Shown one piece after another: positions 47,149 to 59,399 of a stretch of 64,000 bases of DNA (positions are counted from its first letter, which is position 1; every line of letters begins with the position of its first letter). The notes beneath the pieces were generated by a model, which saw only the letters and a program-made list of their open reading frames with translations, did no database searches and was not told the DNA's origin. Both the position numbers and the translations under genes were made by a program. Source of the DNA: Blasia pusilla (lineage: Eukaryota > Marchantiophyta > Marchantiopsida > Blasiales); assembly GCA_050084515.1 (NCBI GenBank), contig CM114273.1, forward strand, positions 43,958,001 to 44,022,000, in the 5' to 3' direction.

Positions 47149-47892
47149 TTAGGCGGCAAATTTGGCCTGAAGAGCGGTCACCTTGTCCTCGGTGATGAAG
47201 AAAGATTTGGCCAAAAGCTCGGTGTCGATAGGAGGATTGGTTCCGAACAAGCCCGAGGCCACGGCCTGGCTGCCCGGATTCTGCGAGTTGAAGAAGTTGA
47301 TGCTGCTGGCGCGCCTGGGGCCTTTGTTGAAAGAGAAGTGCACCAAACCTCTGGGAAAGATGAACGCCTCGCCTTTCTTGACCACTTTGGCGAAGAGTTT
47401 GTTGGGAGCTGCGGGGTTGTCGCTGTTGGTGACGAAGCCGACGTAAATGGATCCTTTGAGGCAGAACGAGATCTCTGTGGCCAGATGGTGGATGTGCGGG
47501 ACGATGATGCCGCCCGGGTTGAAGTCCGCGCGAACGATCGACATGCCGAGGGTGTTGAGAGCCGGCCATTGGGAAACCTTCGCGGATGTGAGTGTCAGGT
47601 TTGTCTTAGGGTTGATGATTGCAGCGCGCTTGGCCAGGCCCGAGAAGGCGAAATCCTCCGTTGTTACACTCGCAGGATTCTTGCATTTGAATCCGTTCAC
47701 GAAGACTCCTTCGTCGTTGAAGTCCGCAACGCAGAAATCTTGGAGGGGGTCGGGATCGGCTGCTTGCACTACTACTGCCACTGACATGGCTACAACCAGT
47801 ACTGCTACGGCCACTGCTGCCATCGTCGGCTTCAGAGCTAGCCCTACCTTCCGGTTCTCCCTGGATGAAATGATTGTTACAGCTCTGGCCAT
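47149..47892 (-). CDS. Germin-like protein 1 (secreted cupin), intronless
   Basis: A 247-aa single-exon frame. If translation starts at Met24 (codon at 47823-47821), the N-terminus is a classical 21-residue signal peptide ending VVVQA before ADPDPLQDFCVAD; the longer start adds 23 residues with basic charges and is less typical. The two conserved cysteines of germins are present (QDFC, FKC). Germin box 1, GGIIVPHIHHLATE, supplies the HxH and Glu metal ligands; box 2, GEAFIFPRGLVHF, supplies the fourth His. Such proteins form apoplastic, manganese-binding hexamers; members act as oxalate oxidases or superoxide dismutases, and which one applies cannot be told here. There is an N-glycosylation site at NLT. 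No tandem array was found directly upstream, unlike germin-like protein 2. Confidence 0.94.
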   Translation of the reverse strand: MARAVTIISSRENRKVGLALKPTMAAVAVAVLVVAMSVAVVVQAADPDPLQDFCVADFNDEGVFVNGFKCKNPASVTTEDFAFSGLAKRAAIINPKTNLTLTSAKVSQWPALNTLGMSIVRADFNPGGIIVPHIHHLATEISFCLKGSIYVGFVTNSDNPAAPNKLFAKVVKKGEAFIFPRGLVHFSFNKGPRRASSINFFNSQNPGSQAVASGLFGTNPPIDTELLAKSFFITEDKVTALQAKFAA

Positions 47893-50800
47893 CGATGGAT
47901 GACAATAAATCGTTGAGTGTTCTATCCTCCTCCGCTTTCAAGGTCTCGTATCTTGACCAGAGCTCTCTATCGGTGGGACTCCACTCTTTATGGCCAGAGC
48001 GGCCAGAGCGTTCGATGGAGGGCAAGGGATCGGACGCCTCCTAATTTATTGACTAAATTAAAAGCAGACGTCAATCGACCAAGCGACCTAGACGGCCCTG
48101 CACCTGAGCCACGATCGAGATACTTCGAGTGTAGCTAGCTCTTGGGGGGATTCCCAGACTCGAATCTAACGAAACAGACTTGAATTGCTTTATCTCGACA
48201 GTGTACTGAGTAAGCTCTCCATGCATAGAACTCGGTCCGATCATGAAGTTCGCTGATTCTGGACACTTTCTTCGGATGTACATATTCTACGTACGCATCT
48301 GTGGACCAGTACTCCCAGCGATAATCTGTACGTTCGCGATGGGGACCAACGTCGTTCACTTAAGAGCAACAAAGTTGTTATCGGAAGAATATGGGACTAG
48401 AAAAGGAAACCGAGAAAATCTGTAGAAAAGCCGGTCACCTCCATCGGGGAGAGAACTGCCACAATCTTCATCGGGGCTATCTGGGTCAGATCCTGTACAC
48501 ATGGGCCTAATTCAAATGCCACCATGTGCCGATGGAATCTGGAGTCAACAATTCGCGATCTCGTTAAAAGCAGGGAGTTCAAATAGTGCGTGGATTGTTG
48601 CCACCGAAGGAACATTCTACAAACGGATACTCGTCACCGAGACCACGACTAGTTAGAACCCGATGCATGTCTCTGTAATCTGGGTTTTCGGGCCGAGTAT
48701 AGATTGTAGCAAGCCACTTTACAGCATGCACAGTTAAATTGACCTCTACTCAACATCGGATCTGAACGAAGCCATTCAACTCCGGCATGACGAGAAGAAA
48801 CTGTTGCATCGGGTCCTCTTCCTCACAGCATGTAGACTTTTGTCGTCAGATGCTCTATATGTAAATCTCCCTGGATCTCCCGCAACTAAATCTGCCTTTA
48901 TCTCGCGAGATTCAGTCCATCGATATCATATCCGTGTTTCGTAATTTCTTGTTTCTTGAATGCTCAATTACTGATATAATGAGCCTCGTGGGAATGGAGT
49001 CACTTCCATTACCTTAAACGTATACAATTCCCCAACTAAGAAAATAAAATAAAAGAAGACTCAAGGGAGAAAATTTGATCATTTCAGATGAATAGAAAAT
49101 TGAGTTTTAACCCAATCGACCAACCACCTACCCCGATCTATCAAGCCAACTGCACGACTTAGAGACGTATGCGATACTCCGTACTTTTGGGAATGTCTTA
49201 CAATCTTCACCGCAGGCTCGTACGTACATTCGAGCGTCGATTTTAGTCGTAGACGTTCCTTTTGATCGTGTATTTTGTGTCCTATACGTTTTGTTTGTTG
49301 AACTGGTTCTTTCGAAAAATGGATTATTGTATAATGAATTCTTTCAAATGCGGTCGTGATCACGCGACGCCATCACTTTACTAACGTAAAACAAAACTTT
49401 ATTTGATGTAATGATATTAGGAAGGACATTATTTTCAGAATTCCCAGTTTCGTAACGAGACTTGCCACAAAATTGAACGCAATTTTCCGTCGTGGTACGA
49501 AACGAAATTTTATAACTAGTTGATTTTCAAGATCGTCCCCAACCTACAGCAGTTAGAGCCGACCTAAATCGGTATGGGTTCTTCGACTTTCTACTTCATG
49601 AGGTTAGTTCTCTTTTCCAAGAGATTGGAACTTTCTCCTCTTATTGGATTTTCGGTGTTACTTTCAACATTATATCTTTCCTCTTATTAAGGCTTGTAAG
49701 AGTCCTTTGTGTCGTCTTGATCGCAGACTGAGTGCTATTTTCTTCTCTCGCATGTGGAGCATCCATCCGACCTCTATCAGTAGCAATTCATCCAATTACA
49801 CGGGTAATAAGCAGTGGTGTTGGTGACATCTCTTCGTTGACTCTCCATTGATGATATATTCCTCTGTGCATGCATTTTTATTAAATATTTACCGCACGAA
49901 GTGCAAACCAAGTCAGTAGCCAACGGTGAGAGTCGTTGATCTCTCCTCGTGCCAAACTTTGCTGGGCCGAAGGACGTATGTATACGCAGGTCAGCTTGAC
50001 CGCGACCTGTTGAATTCCCTGTTGACGGGCCTTAAAACGAACGCAGACACATAGTCATATGTCTATACACAATCATGGACCTTATAACACGCTACATGTT
50101 TCTAGGATACCGTCACCTAGTCTAGAACTTTTCCCCACATTCCATGGGGTTCTTCCCGTCCTATGGATTCTCATTCCCTATGCATGGATCCGATAATGAC
50201 ACTAGCACTCGCCATAGTTTGAATTCCCCGGCGAACCAGTGTCTATCTACAGTACCGCCGCATCCTAATAATCCTATTAAGACAGGAAGGTAAGGATCCA
50301 GAGGGAGATTTAGTAGACGATAACGATCCGTGTTCGATTCGTTGATGGCTAGATTACACTAAACCCTCCATCATCAGGCACACAATGAATGGCCCCTGAT
50401 GATGCCCCAGCGAACGAGTGTCTATTCTTAGTCGACAGTACCTGCAGCCATGACTCAGGACTCGCTCTGAGGCACATGGAAGCTTGATCATTAGCCATCT
50501 CCGCACGTCATCGATCCTTCCTTGTGATATGGGTCGATGTTTATGTTCGCTGCGCGTAGCGCCGTTTCATGCAGCGCGATTGGCTCCACTTCTGCGGAGA
50601 TCAGGGCGTGGGCTTCCGATACGTTCTGCAGCCAGCCTTCTAGCGGTGATGTGTTTCTGGTGACCTATTCTTAGACTAACTAGTCTTTCCACACATGGAG
50701 CGCATCTGTGGCGAGCTTTGACCTCCTTGTAGATCTTTCTTTCTAAGTGCGTACGTAAACATTTGGTGACAACTATCGAGGGATGAGGGTGTTTACCTCA

Positions 50801-52430
50801 CGAATTGACAAGCGCCTGGAACGACGACGTGCGTAAAGCGATCTGAGCGCTTCGGAGCGCTTGACCTATTGAGCATGAACTCGTCCCAACATTGAATGTG
50901 CGTACGCGTCATGAAATGTACGATGGCATGTCCAGAATCACTGAATACCGATGGCGAATTAGAGAACTTGACTCCATTGTCTAGTCATCGGCTTAGAGTC
51001 CACATCTTACTACCCTCTCCGACTTCCACGCGTACATAAGTAATTAATTATGAATGAATAATTTTCAGCTGAAAACCTCCTCCACTAATGCTATCAAGAC
51101 AGATTGTTCTGATAGATTGAGTATACTTATCTCCTTATCAATATATACCATTAGGCCATACGAATGCTTATTTTCCGGAGAAAATGAACATTTGTCACAG
51201 TTTCTTTGCAGGTATTACGACTACATTCGGTGCAAGGGACATGATGATAAGATATTAGGATTTTCTTGGGTAGAAAACCGTAGAAGCTAGCTCAATGCAG
51301 AAAGAATATAATCTAACAAGAACGAAGTTGATAATATTTATTATCAGTACGTAAGCGGTAGCATTCCAGACAGCAATTATTAAATTAAAATGACTTAAAT
51401 TAAATAGAGTAAGATTTTAGCAGACATGCAACCTTAGCTCATTAACAAAGTATAGATAACCCCCATTCTTTGTCTTAAACCCTTCCGAGCCTTCTCTAAT
51501 GTATAAACTAACCATTCGGTCTTAAGAGGTGGTGTATATGGAAGTAGTGTGGCTTAAATGAACGAGAGTGGATTGATTAATGAGAGAAGACATGTGAATC
51601 TGAGTAGTTTTAGACATCTACCAGATCTGATCTATCATCTACCGATGACCGAAAAATGGTCTTAATTGCGGAACAAGTTTTATATATATATATATATGAA
51701 ATATCTATCTACAGCTACACTAAGTACACTTACCATGTGTATCCGTGCTTTTCAAAAAGCGTCTACTTAACTACGTTTAATTTAGTATCGGAGATTCCAT
51801 ATGGATCTATAATCAGTGAAGCGGTGGACTTAATCAGCGGACTCTTCTCCCAAATACTTTACTGTAGCCTTTCTTCATACGTTTGTTTGCTCTATATTAG
51901 CCAGACGGGACTAACAGGTGTGGACTCTCTCGTGATTGCTGATGAGAGAACTGTCGGAAAATATAGCTCAGGCATCAACTAATCATTAGGGATTAATCCT
52001 AAAAACAAACAAACTTCACTCAAACTAAATCTACCGATAAAGAAGCCTATATACCCAAAGCCTGGATGAAGTTTTTCTGAAGCACATGTCACTAAACTTT
52101 TCTAAAATATTTTTGTCACCTTAAGGGGTCACAAAAGTATTTGCAAAGACAGTGAAGTTATTAATCAGGTGCTAATTAGTATAACAAATAGTCGGATGGG
52201 TCTGGTTGCAAATTCAAGGGAACGTTGCTGGTCGCGCTGTACGCCTTCGGAGTGACTAGTAATAGTGCATGCATCAATCAACAACCACAAGTTACTTTTC
52301 GATGAACGTTCGTGGAAAAAATCGCAGTTTAATACGAACTTCCGAAACATTCCCAGCGTGGTCAACCGGGAGCCCTCATTTAGGCATGACACGGCGGATC
52401 CCAAGGCGACGCGTGTCCAGAAAAAGCCCC
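47893..52430. other. Intergenic region between the two germin-like genes
   Basis: The two germin genes are transcribed away from each other, so this 4.5 kb contains both promoters. I find no further gene. A partly repeated phrase (GCGAACCAGTGTCTATCTAC near 50235 and a variant near 50407) and a TA run near 51682 are the only regular features I noticed. Confidence 0.55.
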
Positions 52431-52436
52431 CTAGAC

Positions 52437-52447
52437 ACATAAATAGG
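52437..52447 (+). promoter_or_regulatory. TATA-like box ahead of germin-like gene 2
   Basis: ACATAAATAGG lies in GC-mixed context just after GGCGACGCGTGTCC. It is about 1.28 kb before the start codon at 53719; if it is used, the leader would span the minisatellite, or a leader intron removes it. Confidence 0.45.
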
Positions 52448-52629
52448 CGGTTTTCGAGCATATTGCTCAGTCCATTGAGCTGGATCGGATCGGGTCGGAG
52501 TCGGGGACAGAGAGAAAAAAGAGAGAGAGAGAGAGGCATCGTCTGCTCTCTCTGGTCGGATACTTCGGGTACGCTTCCGGTTGTAAACGCGCCCGATGAA
52601 TGAATGAATGAATGCACTTAGCAATTCTA

Positions 52630-53400
52630 CATCTATCTTCAGAGCTTGCAAGCTTAATTTCGATTGCAAATTATTAGTTTTAGATCTAGATCGATATTGC
52701 GAGCTCTCAAGTTTCTAGAGATTTTCGTAGGAAGGTCTGTAGTCTTTGACGTCTGGAAGCTTGTATGATTTTAATCGCGATTACGAATTCAGAATTTTAG
52801 ATCTAGATAGATCGAGCTGCCGGGCTTTAAGTTTGTCGTGGTGTTCTTTGCTTGCAAGGTCCCTAACAAAATCTTCAAAGTAATTTGCTTGCGTATTGTC
52901 AATTGTAATTATTGAATTGTAGATTTAGATGGAGCATTTCATATAGTGTTTTTTTAAGGTCTCTGATCTAGATCTTCAATGTACTTGGCTTGCATACTTT
53001 CAGCTGCAATTAAAAGATCTTAGAGCTTGCGAGCTAGCTTTTCTCGTGGTCTTAAATTGTTGAAAGCTCTCTAATCTAGATCTCCACAATAATTTGCTTG
53101 CATCGTAATGATTCTAATTGCAACTTAGTAAAGATCTTGCGAGCTAGGTTTTCTCGTGGTTTTAATTTCTTCAAGCCTCTCTAATCTAGATCTCCGCTCT
53201 AATTTGTTTGCATAAATTCAATTGCTATCAAAAGTCTACATAGACCTTGCTAGCCAGGTTCTCTGGTGGTGGTGTTGATGACTTTGGAAGGTCTCCGATC
53301 AAGACCTTCAAAGCCATTTGCTTGCATATGTTCAACCATGGCAATTATAGGTCTAGAGAAAGGTTACGAGCTTTTCTCGTGCGTCTTCCTTCCTCTTCTC
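52630..53400. repeat. Minisatellite (about 102-119 bp unit) upstream of germin-like gene 2
   Basis: Six to seven diverged copies of a unit with TCTCTAATCTAGATCTCC, AATTTGCTTGCAT and CTTGCGAGCTAG.TTTCTCG. The anchor TTGCTTGC or a variant starts near 52885, 52987, 53094, 53204 and 53318 (steps 102, 107, 110, 114), with two more diverged units before. It ends about 320 bases upstream of the start codon. Confidence 0.88.
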
Positions 53401-53718
53401 TTGAGCGTAATTTCCTTGCACATGAAGTGAGGGGTCTAATTTCAGCTTTCGCTTGAAATCGCTTCACAATCTCCCCCTCTAGGAGCTTCATTCTCGTCCG
53501 AGCGCACTGCTATGCTCTTCTGCATTGTGGATCGATTCACTGGATGCATGCGGACGGATTGATGCACATTTCAAGCTGACCAGACCGCTGTTGTCCGCAT
53601 CTCGCAGAGACCTGCGGCCGAACCCCCGCCATCACCGGCGAAAAGAAAGAAACAAACAAACAAACGGCGAAGGAACAAACTTCGGAAGGCTCGCTCGATA
53701 TTTCGATTCCTCGGAATC

Positions 53719-54432
53719 ATGGCCGCGCGGCGCAGTTCCACTCCCTCGGCAGCAGCGGTAGTCCTCGCCATGGCGATGGCGGCGGCCATCGCCGTGGTCC
53801 GAGCAACCGATCCCGACCCTCTGCAAGACTTCTGCGTCGCGGACCTGCAATCCGAATTCTTCGTGAACGGCTTCCCGTGCAAAGATCCCGCCACCATAAC
53901 CACAGAGGACTTCGCCTTCGCGGGCATGACGGACGCCGGACCGTTCAACCCCATCTCCAGCGCCGCCGTCAAGAACGCGAAGGTTCGCGATTGGCCCGCT
54001 CTCAACACTCTGGGGCTGTCTCTCAACCGTCTAGATCTGAAGCCGGGCGGCTACGTGCCGCCGCACACGCACAATCTGGCGACGGAGATCTTCCTGGTTT
54101 TGGAGGGCGAGATCGCGACGGGCTTCGTTGCGAATCGCGGGAAAGACGACGGCGCGTACTCGCTGCTACGGCAGTTCCCCACCGTCGTCAAGACGGGCGA
54201 GGCGTTCCTCATCCCCAGAGGCCTCATGCACTACCAGATCAACAAGGGCAACACGACGGCCGTCAGCATCAACGTGTTCAACGCGCAGAGCTCCGGCGCG
54301 CAGCTCATCCCCGCCGCGCTCTTCGCCACTGACCCGCCCATCGAACCCAGGCTCCTGGCCAGGTCCTTCTTCATCAACACGGACGAAGTGGAGGAATTGC
54401 GGGCGGCCTTCGCACCCCCTCCCGAGAAGTAG
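53719..54432 (+). CDS. Germin-like protein 2 (secreted cupin), intronless
   Basis: A 237-aa single-exon frame. Residues 1-28 form an Ala-rich signal peptide before ATDPDPLQDFCVADL. Cysteines QDFC and GFPC are the conserved germin disulphide pair. Box 1, GGYVPPHTHNLATE, gives HxH and Glu; box 2, GEAFLIPRGLMHY, gives the last His; so the manganese site is complete. An N-glycosylation site (NTT) follows box 2. The expected location is the apoplast, as a hexameric oxidase or dismutase-type cupin. The sequence shares DPDPLQDFCVAD and the VT/ITTEDFAF motif with germin-like protein 1 (47.1-47.9 kb) but is far more GC-rich in third positions, giving a GC island in an AT-rich setting. The start is the first ATG before the signal peptide. 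Confidence 0.96.
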   Translation: MAARRSSTPSAAAVVLAMAMAAAIAVVRATDPDPLQDFCVADLQSEFFVNGFPCKDPATITTEDFAFAGMTDAGPFNPISSAAVKNAKVRDWPALNTLGLSLNRLDLKPGGYVPPHTHNLATEIFLVLEGEIATGFVANRGKDDGAYSLLRQFPTVVKTGEAFLIPRGLMHYQINKGNTTAVSINVFNAQSSGAQLIPAALFATDPPIEPRLLARSFFINTDEVEELRAAFAPPPEK

Positions 54433-56125
54433 AGTACTACTCGCTTTCACACACACATACATACATACCTAAGGATTTTTCCCTTCATTATTTCTTATTT
54501 ATTAATTAGTTTTACTTCCAACTTATCTACGTCTCCTTAGCATACGTGTCCTCGGCAGATGTTTAATAATTAATTCCCCCTTTCATTCCCTTACATTTTA
54601 GAGCGGTTTGGGATTGGTTTGGTTGAGTCCATTTTTTCCATGAGTTCATTTATTTTCTTTTGGGCCAAAGCGAGTTTAATTTTGGGCTAGGTCATAATGG
54701 TGGAATCTTTGGAGGAATTAAAATGGCCTCCATGCAGCCATCTTCGATAAGAAACCCATGGCATGCATTACACACACACCCACCATGTGTAAGTAAGTAT
54801 CCATGCCCCCAGCATGGGTGAAAGAAGCCTTCCTTCTCTTCTAGTTTAGTTAGACAATACTGAGCTATTAGAGGGGACATGTGTCAAGACCAAAGATAAC
54901 CCCAAAGGATAGGAGTCGAGTAGAGAGATTCTTTTTACTTAGACCCCTGCTACTAATAATATTATAGATGAAGTGACTTGCCCTATTTATATCGTGGGCC
55001 TCTCGCATAGATCTCTAGGAATTTTGGTCTCGAACTTGCTCTTGGCATATGTCGATCGTGAAGGTGGAGATTGTTCCGGAGACGCATGTGGAGGCAACAA
55101 ATAGATTAATGAACTTATTTATTATTATTTTTTGACATTATATATGTTGTCTTTCTTACGGATAATATGTTTTTGTTATTATATATAATTGCCATAGTTT
55201 TATGATTTACAATATTAATGTAGGCTTCAAGACTTGAGGCATTATGAGAAAGCGGCACACATGGATCTGGAGATGAAGCTCCATAGGTTATCAACTGCCA
55301 AATTGGACTCTATAACCTCAAGAATCACTTGAATTTTCAAACTTATATCCTACTTATCGAATCGGGCCGATTTAGACCCTTTAATTTGATGTCTCCTTAA
55401 AAGTATATGACCATCTGTTCATAAATCAAAGTGTGTATTATATTACAATATCTATATTATTATATCTATACAGAGAGGATGGATTTAGAAGAATCTTGGA
55501 GGACATGTGGACACGACATTGTCTATTTGAAGAAAAATATAATTAAGTGCGGTGAGGGATAATTAAGTTAGGTCAAGAGAGGGAGTACTAGGATAGGAAG
55601 GGAGATGAGGAGTGAGGGAGGGATTTTTATTTTCAATTTCAAACCTTTTAGGAGTACTTGTTAAAACTATAATTTCTTTTTTCCATGTCTCTTTTTATAT
55701 ATATGTACTTCTTTCTTTCTATCTATCTCAAACAAATTGGGGGGTTAGGTTAAAATAAATCATCCAAAATAGTTCTTGTTAATGGGATGAAGATTTTCAA
55801 TAGAATGGCATGGTAGTGCATCTACACATTGTTGTTAAGAAATGCTTTAAACATGCCTTCATTCTTGCCAAAATTTGACATTAAGATCTCTTCACATTTA
55901 TGACTACATTCGAAATGGATTGTGTGGATTGGGCAGAGGCATCTGTGGATGAAATTCGTCGATGAAAATAGGATCATTAGTTCTCCTCTCACTATCATAT
56001 AACTACACTCCTCTTGTTTGAATGAAAATTTTCCTCATGATTAACATCCTTTGGTGAGAATAGAATACAAGAATTTTTGTTGAAAATAAGTTCCGTGTAA
56101 GATTAGAATCAAGAACCTATCATCT

Positions 56126-56173
<48 letters not shown>

Positions 56174-58432
56174 CTTCTACAAGTTGTTTTTGGCCAAGGA
56201 GAAAGTTTGCCTAAGATATATTGCATGGATTTCATTTCCTCCCTTTAATTAATTTCTGAACGGCGAATTAATTATATGGCATGCCTCCAAAGATTTAGAT
56301 AATTCATAAGAATTTTTCAAGAGCGATCTAATGGGAATTATGTCATTGAGATGGCATTACCTAGCTTCAATGGATTTGTATAGGTATGACAAGAATACAT
56401 CAAGGCTTAGCTTGGATCCTTTGTAGTCCCACTTGATACTAATATATAATGCTTCACTTGTTGGGAAAAAGGTGATCTATATGTCAAAGTAGGCCAATGT
56501 TACCCTCCCTTGCTTTGCGGGTTAACAACTTGTAAGAGCTTGGCCCTTCCTTTCTTAGTAGATAGCACACTCATAAGGAGGTGCCTTTATACTTAACTTA
56601 TTGCTTTTGTAAGGGCATTTGTAGCTTGGGAGTTGAGAGAAGTTGGGACATGCAAAAATACCATGAAACTAGTTGCAAATCATAAAGGACGGAAAGACCA
56701 ACAATGAGACGCCAAACGACACGATTTAAGGTGGGCATGAGCTAGAAGATACATGAAATGTGGGGCAAGCTCCTAAGGTGATTTATGGGGAGTCAAGATA
56801 AGAAAAATCTGCTTCGAGGCTTACCACGTAATTTTGGGGGTTAAAAAGCCAAACATGGGTTTGTAAAGTACGATCCACATTTGGATTGAGGGCCAAAACT
56901 AAAGGGCTAGCAGATACGCTTTGGAAAGGATCAAGGGATTTCCCTTAAGAATCCTAGAAGTACCTATAGAAAGAAACTCTCTCTCTCCCTATCGATTCAA
57001 GTCTTGGAACCAAGAATTAACCTTGATTAGTATTTGGCCATGTTTTAGGTTATAAGTTAGCAAAGGAATTGTTTAGGACACACCTGGACGGATTAGTTGT
57101 TGCGCTCTAGCTTAGGGGAGCAAAATTGGTAGAACGTCGAGGGTTTTTGTTGAAGCCATCCTAGGGGTTCGCTACGCATCTCAGAAGACTTGGACCCAAT
57201 CACTGCTTGGCGTCTTTCAAGAAGCAATTTGCAAAACCCGAGAGAAGTTGGGATCTCAAAGACACAAACCAAGTTTACCGCTCTCATATCTCAATTTCAA
57301 AAGCTCTTTGCAAAGCAAACAAGGTTAAGCAGAGTTTGGACTCAATGACGAAGTTCATTAGAAGTCAATTCCAACTAAGAAGCATGGGGGAAATCTTATC
57401 TTTAAAAAGCATTGATGTTTGCTTTTCCACTTGGAAACATAAGAGATCTCTTTAGCCCTAAAGGATTTAAAAATATATATCAAATCTGAAGCAAGAAATA
57501 TATCTTGTTGAGATTAAGTTAATTTGTGTGCATGACATCTAAAAAAAGGGATTAGGATGTGTGTTTTATGATGAGTGAAGCCTTGAATCTACAAAGAGAC
57601 TTTCTCCTAAGGTATTATTTAAACCATATCCACTCTTGAGGTAGAGAGACTTTGATTATACTTGAGGGCGAAGTTTGGGCGCCTCCATGTTGAGAGGTTC
57701 AACAAACTCTTCTCTCCAAAGGGAGTATCCGTCACTCATCCTAAGGCTATCACACAATACCTCTATAATAATCTATATTCAAATCACCAAATGAATTGTG
57801 ATATGCTAACTCAAGGGGATCCTTGCCAAACCCAAAGAGGACTTTTCATAGAGAAGAAACTATGTTATTGCAACTTATTGTAAGTTTTCCATTCCTTGAA
57901 GGCTAACGTAATACAAGTCGCTTTACTTATTAAGAGTTTTAGAAGTAGTTTTGTCATTAGACTTTTAAATAAATTAATGAATATATTCAAAATGTTATCT
58001 TTGTGATTTTTTAAAGATATGTACATATTGTGCATGACATGAGTGATATAAGTGGCCTATATTATGAAGGTCTATTAATTAAAAGTACCGTCTCTTTTAG
58101 AGATGTATAACCATACCTTTTTTTCCTCATCTATCCTTTTTCTTTGTTTGATTTTTTCCTCATTTTCATTATTAAATTTATTTTGTTTGTTGTCTTGTCT
58201 TTTTTTCAAACCATTTTTTTATTCAAAATCTATACTATGATGCGCAACAACCCTCTAATCAAAAAATTTCTACGGGCTCGATAATTATCTTCTTGGGTGG
58301 CCTCCTATTGTGACACATGTCCTATGGAGTTAGCTAATTAGCTAACTCTAAATTAGCTTTAAATTAGCTAGTCCTATCTAGCTAATTTAGAGCAAACGGT
58401 TAATATACCTACACTACTCATCACTAGTAAGG
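54433..58432. other. Gene-poor region between germin-like gene 2 and the gypsy element
   Basis: No gene is supported. A Helitron-like start (TCTATATTATTATATCTATA after an A) is near 55451 and another (TCTATACTATGATGC after an A) near 58230; neither has a visible 3' end. A palindrome-rich stretch at 58328-58392 (TCTAAATTAGC ... GCTAATTTAGA) abuts the LTR. Short frames at 57207-57455 and 57662-57883 are not recognised. Confidence 0.5.
56127..56170. repeat. (GA)n microsatellite
   Basis: GA run of about 44 bases in AT-rich intergenic DNA. Confidence 0.95.
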
Positions 58433-59132
58433 TGTCGTGCGCATACATATCGCTACACAACATACATCACTGGTCACATCTACACCACACAACACCGATC
58501 TTCCCCACACACGGGTAGATCCACACATGTACAGAAATCAACTCACATATATACATGGAGATCACAAAAAAAAGAGTAGTAAAAACGGCACACCCGACCT
58601 AAAACTCCACTCCTCAATCTACATCGCCATATCGAGCCTCGTCCACCGTGCGCTATCAAGGAATCCGGACGCTAGCACCCTAGTCCTATCCCACACACAT
58701 ACAAGAGAGGTGCTCCAACGGCCCAACATCAGAAAATGGCTTGGGAAAGCCATCTTCCTCCCTTATATAGGGTTGGGAAGAGCCAAAAGGCTCTTCCCTA
58801 AAATACCTGGTCAACAAGTCACCCGGTTGTGAAAGATCTCAACAGGAAAGTTGTCAGAAACAAAGTTCCTGACACAATGGACTTATCCTCAACCTCGTCC
58901 GATACCGTGGGACAAAATTACACTCAAGATAGTCCGCTGGCTCCTACGCCCTATCCACGATAGATCTTGGTCTATCGGCTACTCAGATGTGACAGCTATC
59001 GTGGGCATACATATCGCTACATAACATACATCGCTAGTCACATCTACACCACACAACACCGATCTTCCCCACACGCGGGTAGATCCACACATATACAGAA
59101 ATCAACTCACACATATACATGGAGATCACACA
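58433..59132 (-). repeat. 3' LTR of the gypsy element
   Basis: In element orientation it starts TGTGTGATCTCC at 59132, right after the polypurine tract, and ends CACGACA at 58433, giving TGT...ACA termini. CTATATAAG (minus, near 58764-58772) is a TATA box, with a foldback GAAGAGCC/GGCTCTTC next to it. The first 140 or so bases (59132-58993) are repeated almost exactly at the end (58570-58433), so the LTR has near-identical head and tail. The exact borders are inferred because the second LTR is outside the window. Confidence 0.75.
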
Positions 59133-59210
59133 ACCGCCCCTCTAGTTGGCAGTTGGATCCCCCTAACTCCAGATAGAAAATATCACGTCTCTTTGATATG
59201 ACCTACTATC

Positions 59211-59361
59211 CTATACGCATCTCGGACACATCCATCGTCTCGTGGGAACTACATCAAGAGGGGGGGTCAGACATGACATATGCCACCCTCGAGAACAACC
59301 ATCACATACCAAACATGGTGGCTGCATCCCTCGCAGATCCGCACAACATATACCTCAAGCC
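59211..59361 (-). pseudogene. PHD finger at the end of gypsy pol, frameshifted
   Basis: After the integrase, the minus frame reads NCAPCHLPNIDGTVDP and then GLRYMLCGSARDAATMF; a one-base shift leads to VCDGCSRGWHMSCLTPP and RRWMCPRC, then a stop at 59211. C-x2-C, H-x2-C and W-x-C-x2-C spacing is that of a C4HC3 PHD finger, a reader of histone H3 tails. The first cysteine position is Tyr here (LRYMLC). In the intact family this module would tether the integrase to chromatin; that role is inference. Confidence 0.85.
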
Positions 59362-59399
59362 TGTAGGTACCACAACCAAGCTCGGATCCACTGTCCCGT

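Noticed and set aside
47035-47784. 249-aa plus-strand frame
   Set aside because: Antisense shadow of germin-like gene 1; the minus strand carries the complete cupin.
52600-52616. ATGAATGAATGAATG run as a possible start of an upstream reading frame
   Set aside because: A simple tetranucleotide repeat; no conserved peptide follows.
53571-54026. Open frames antisense or frame-shifted within germin-like gene 2
   Set aside because: GC-rich coding sequence creates shadows in other frames; only the 53719 frame has signal peptide and germin boxes.
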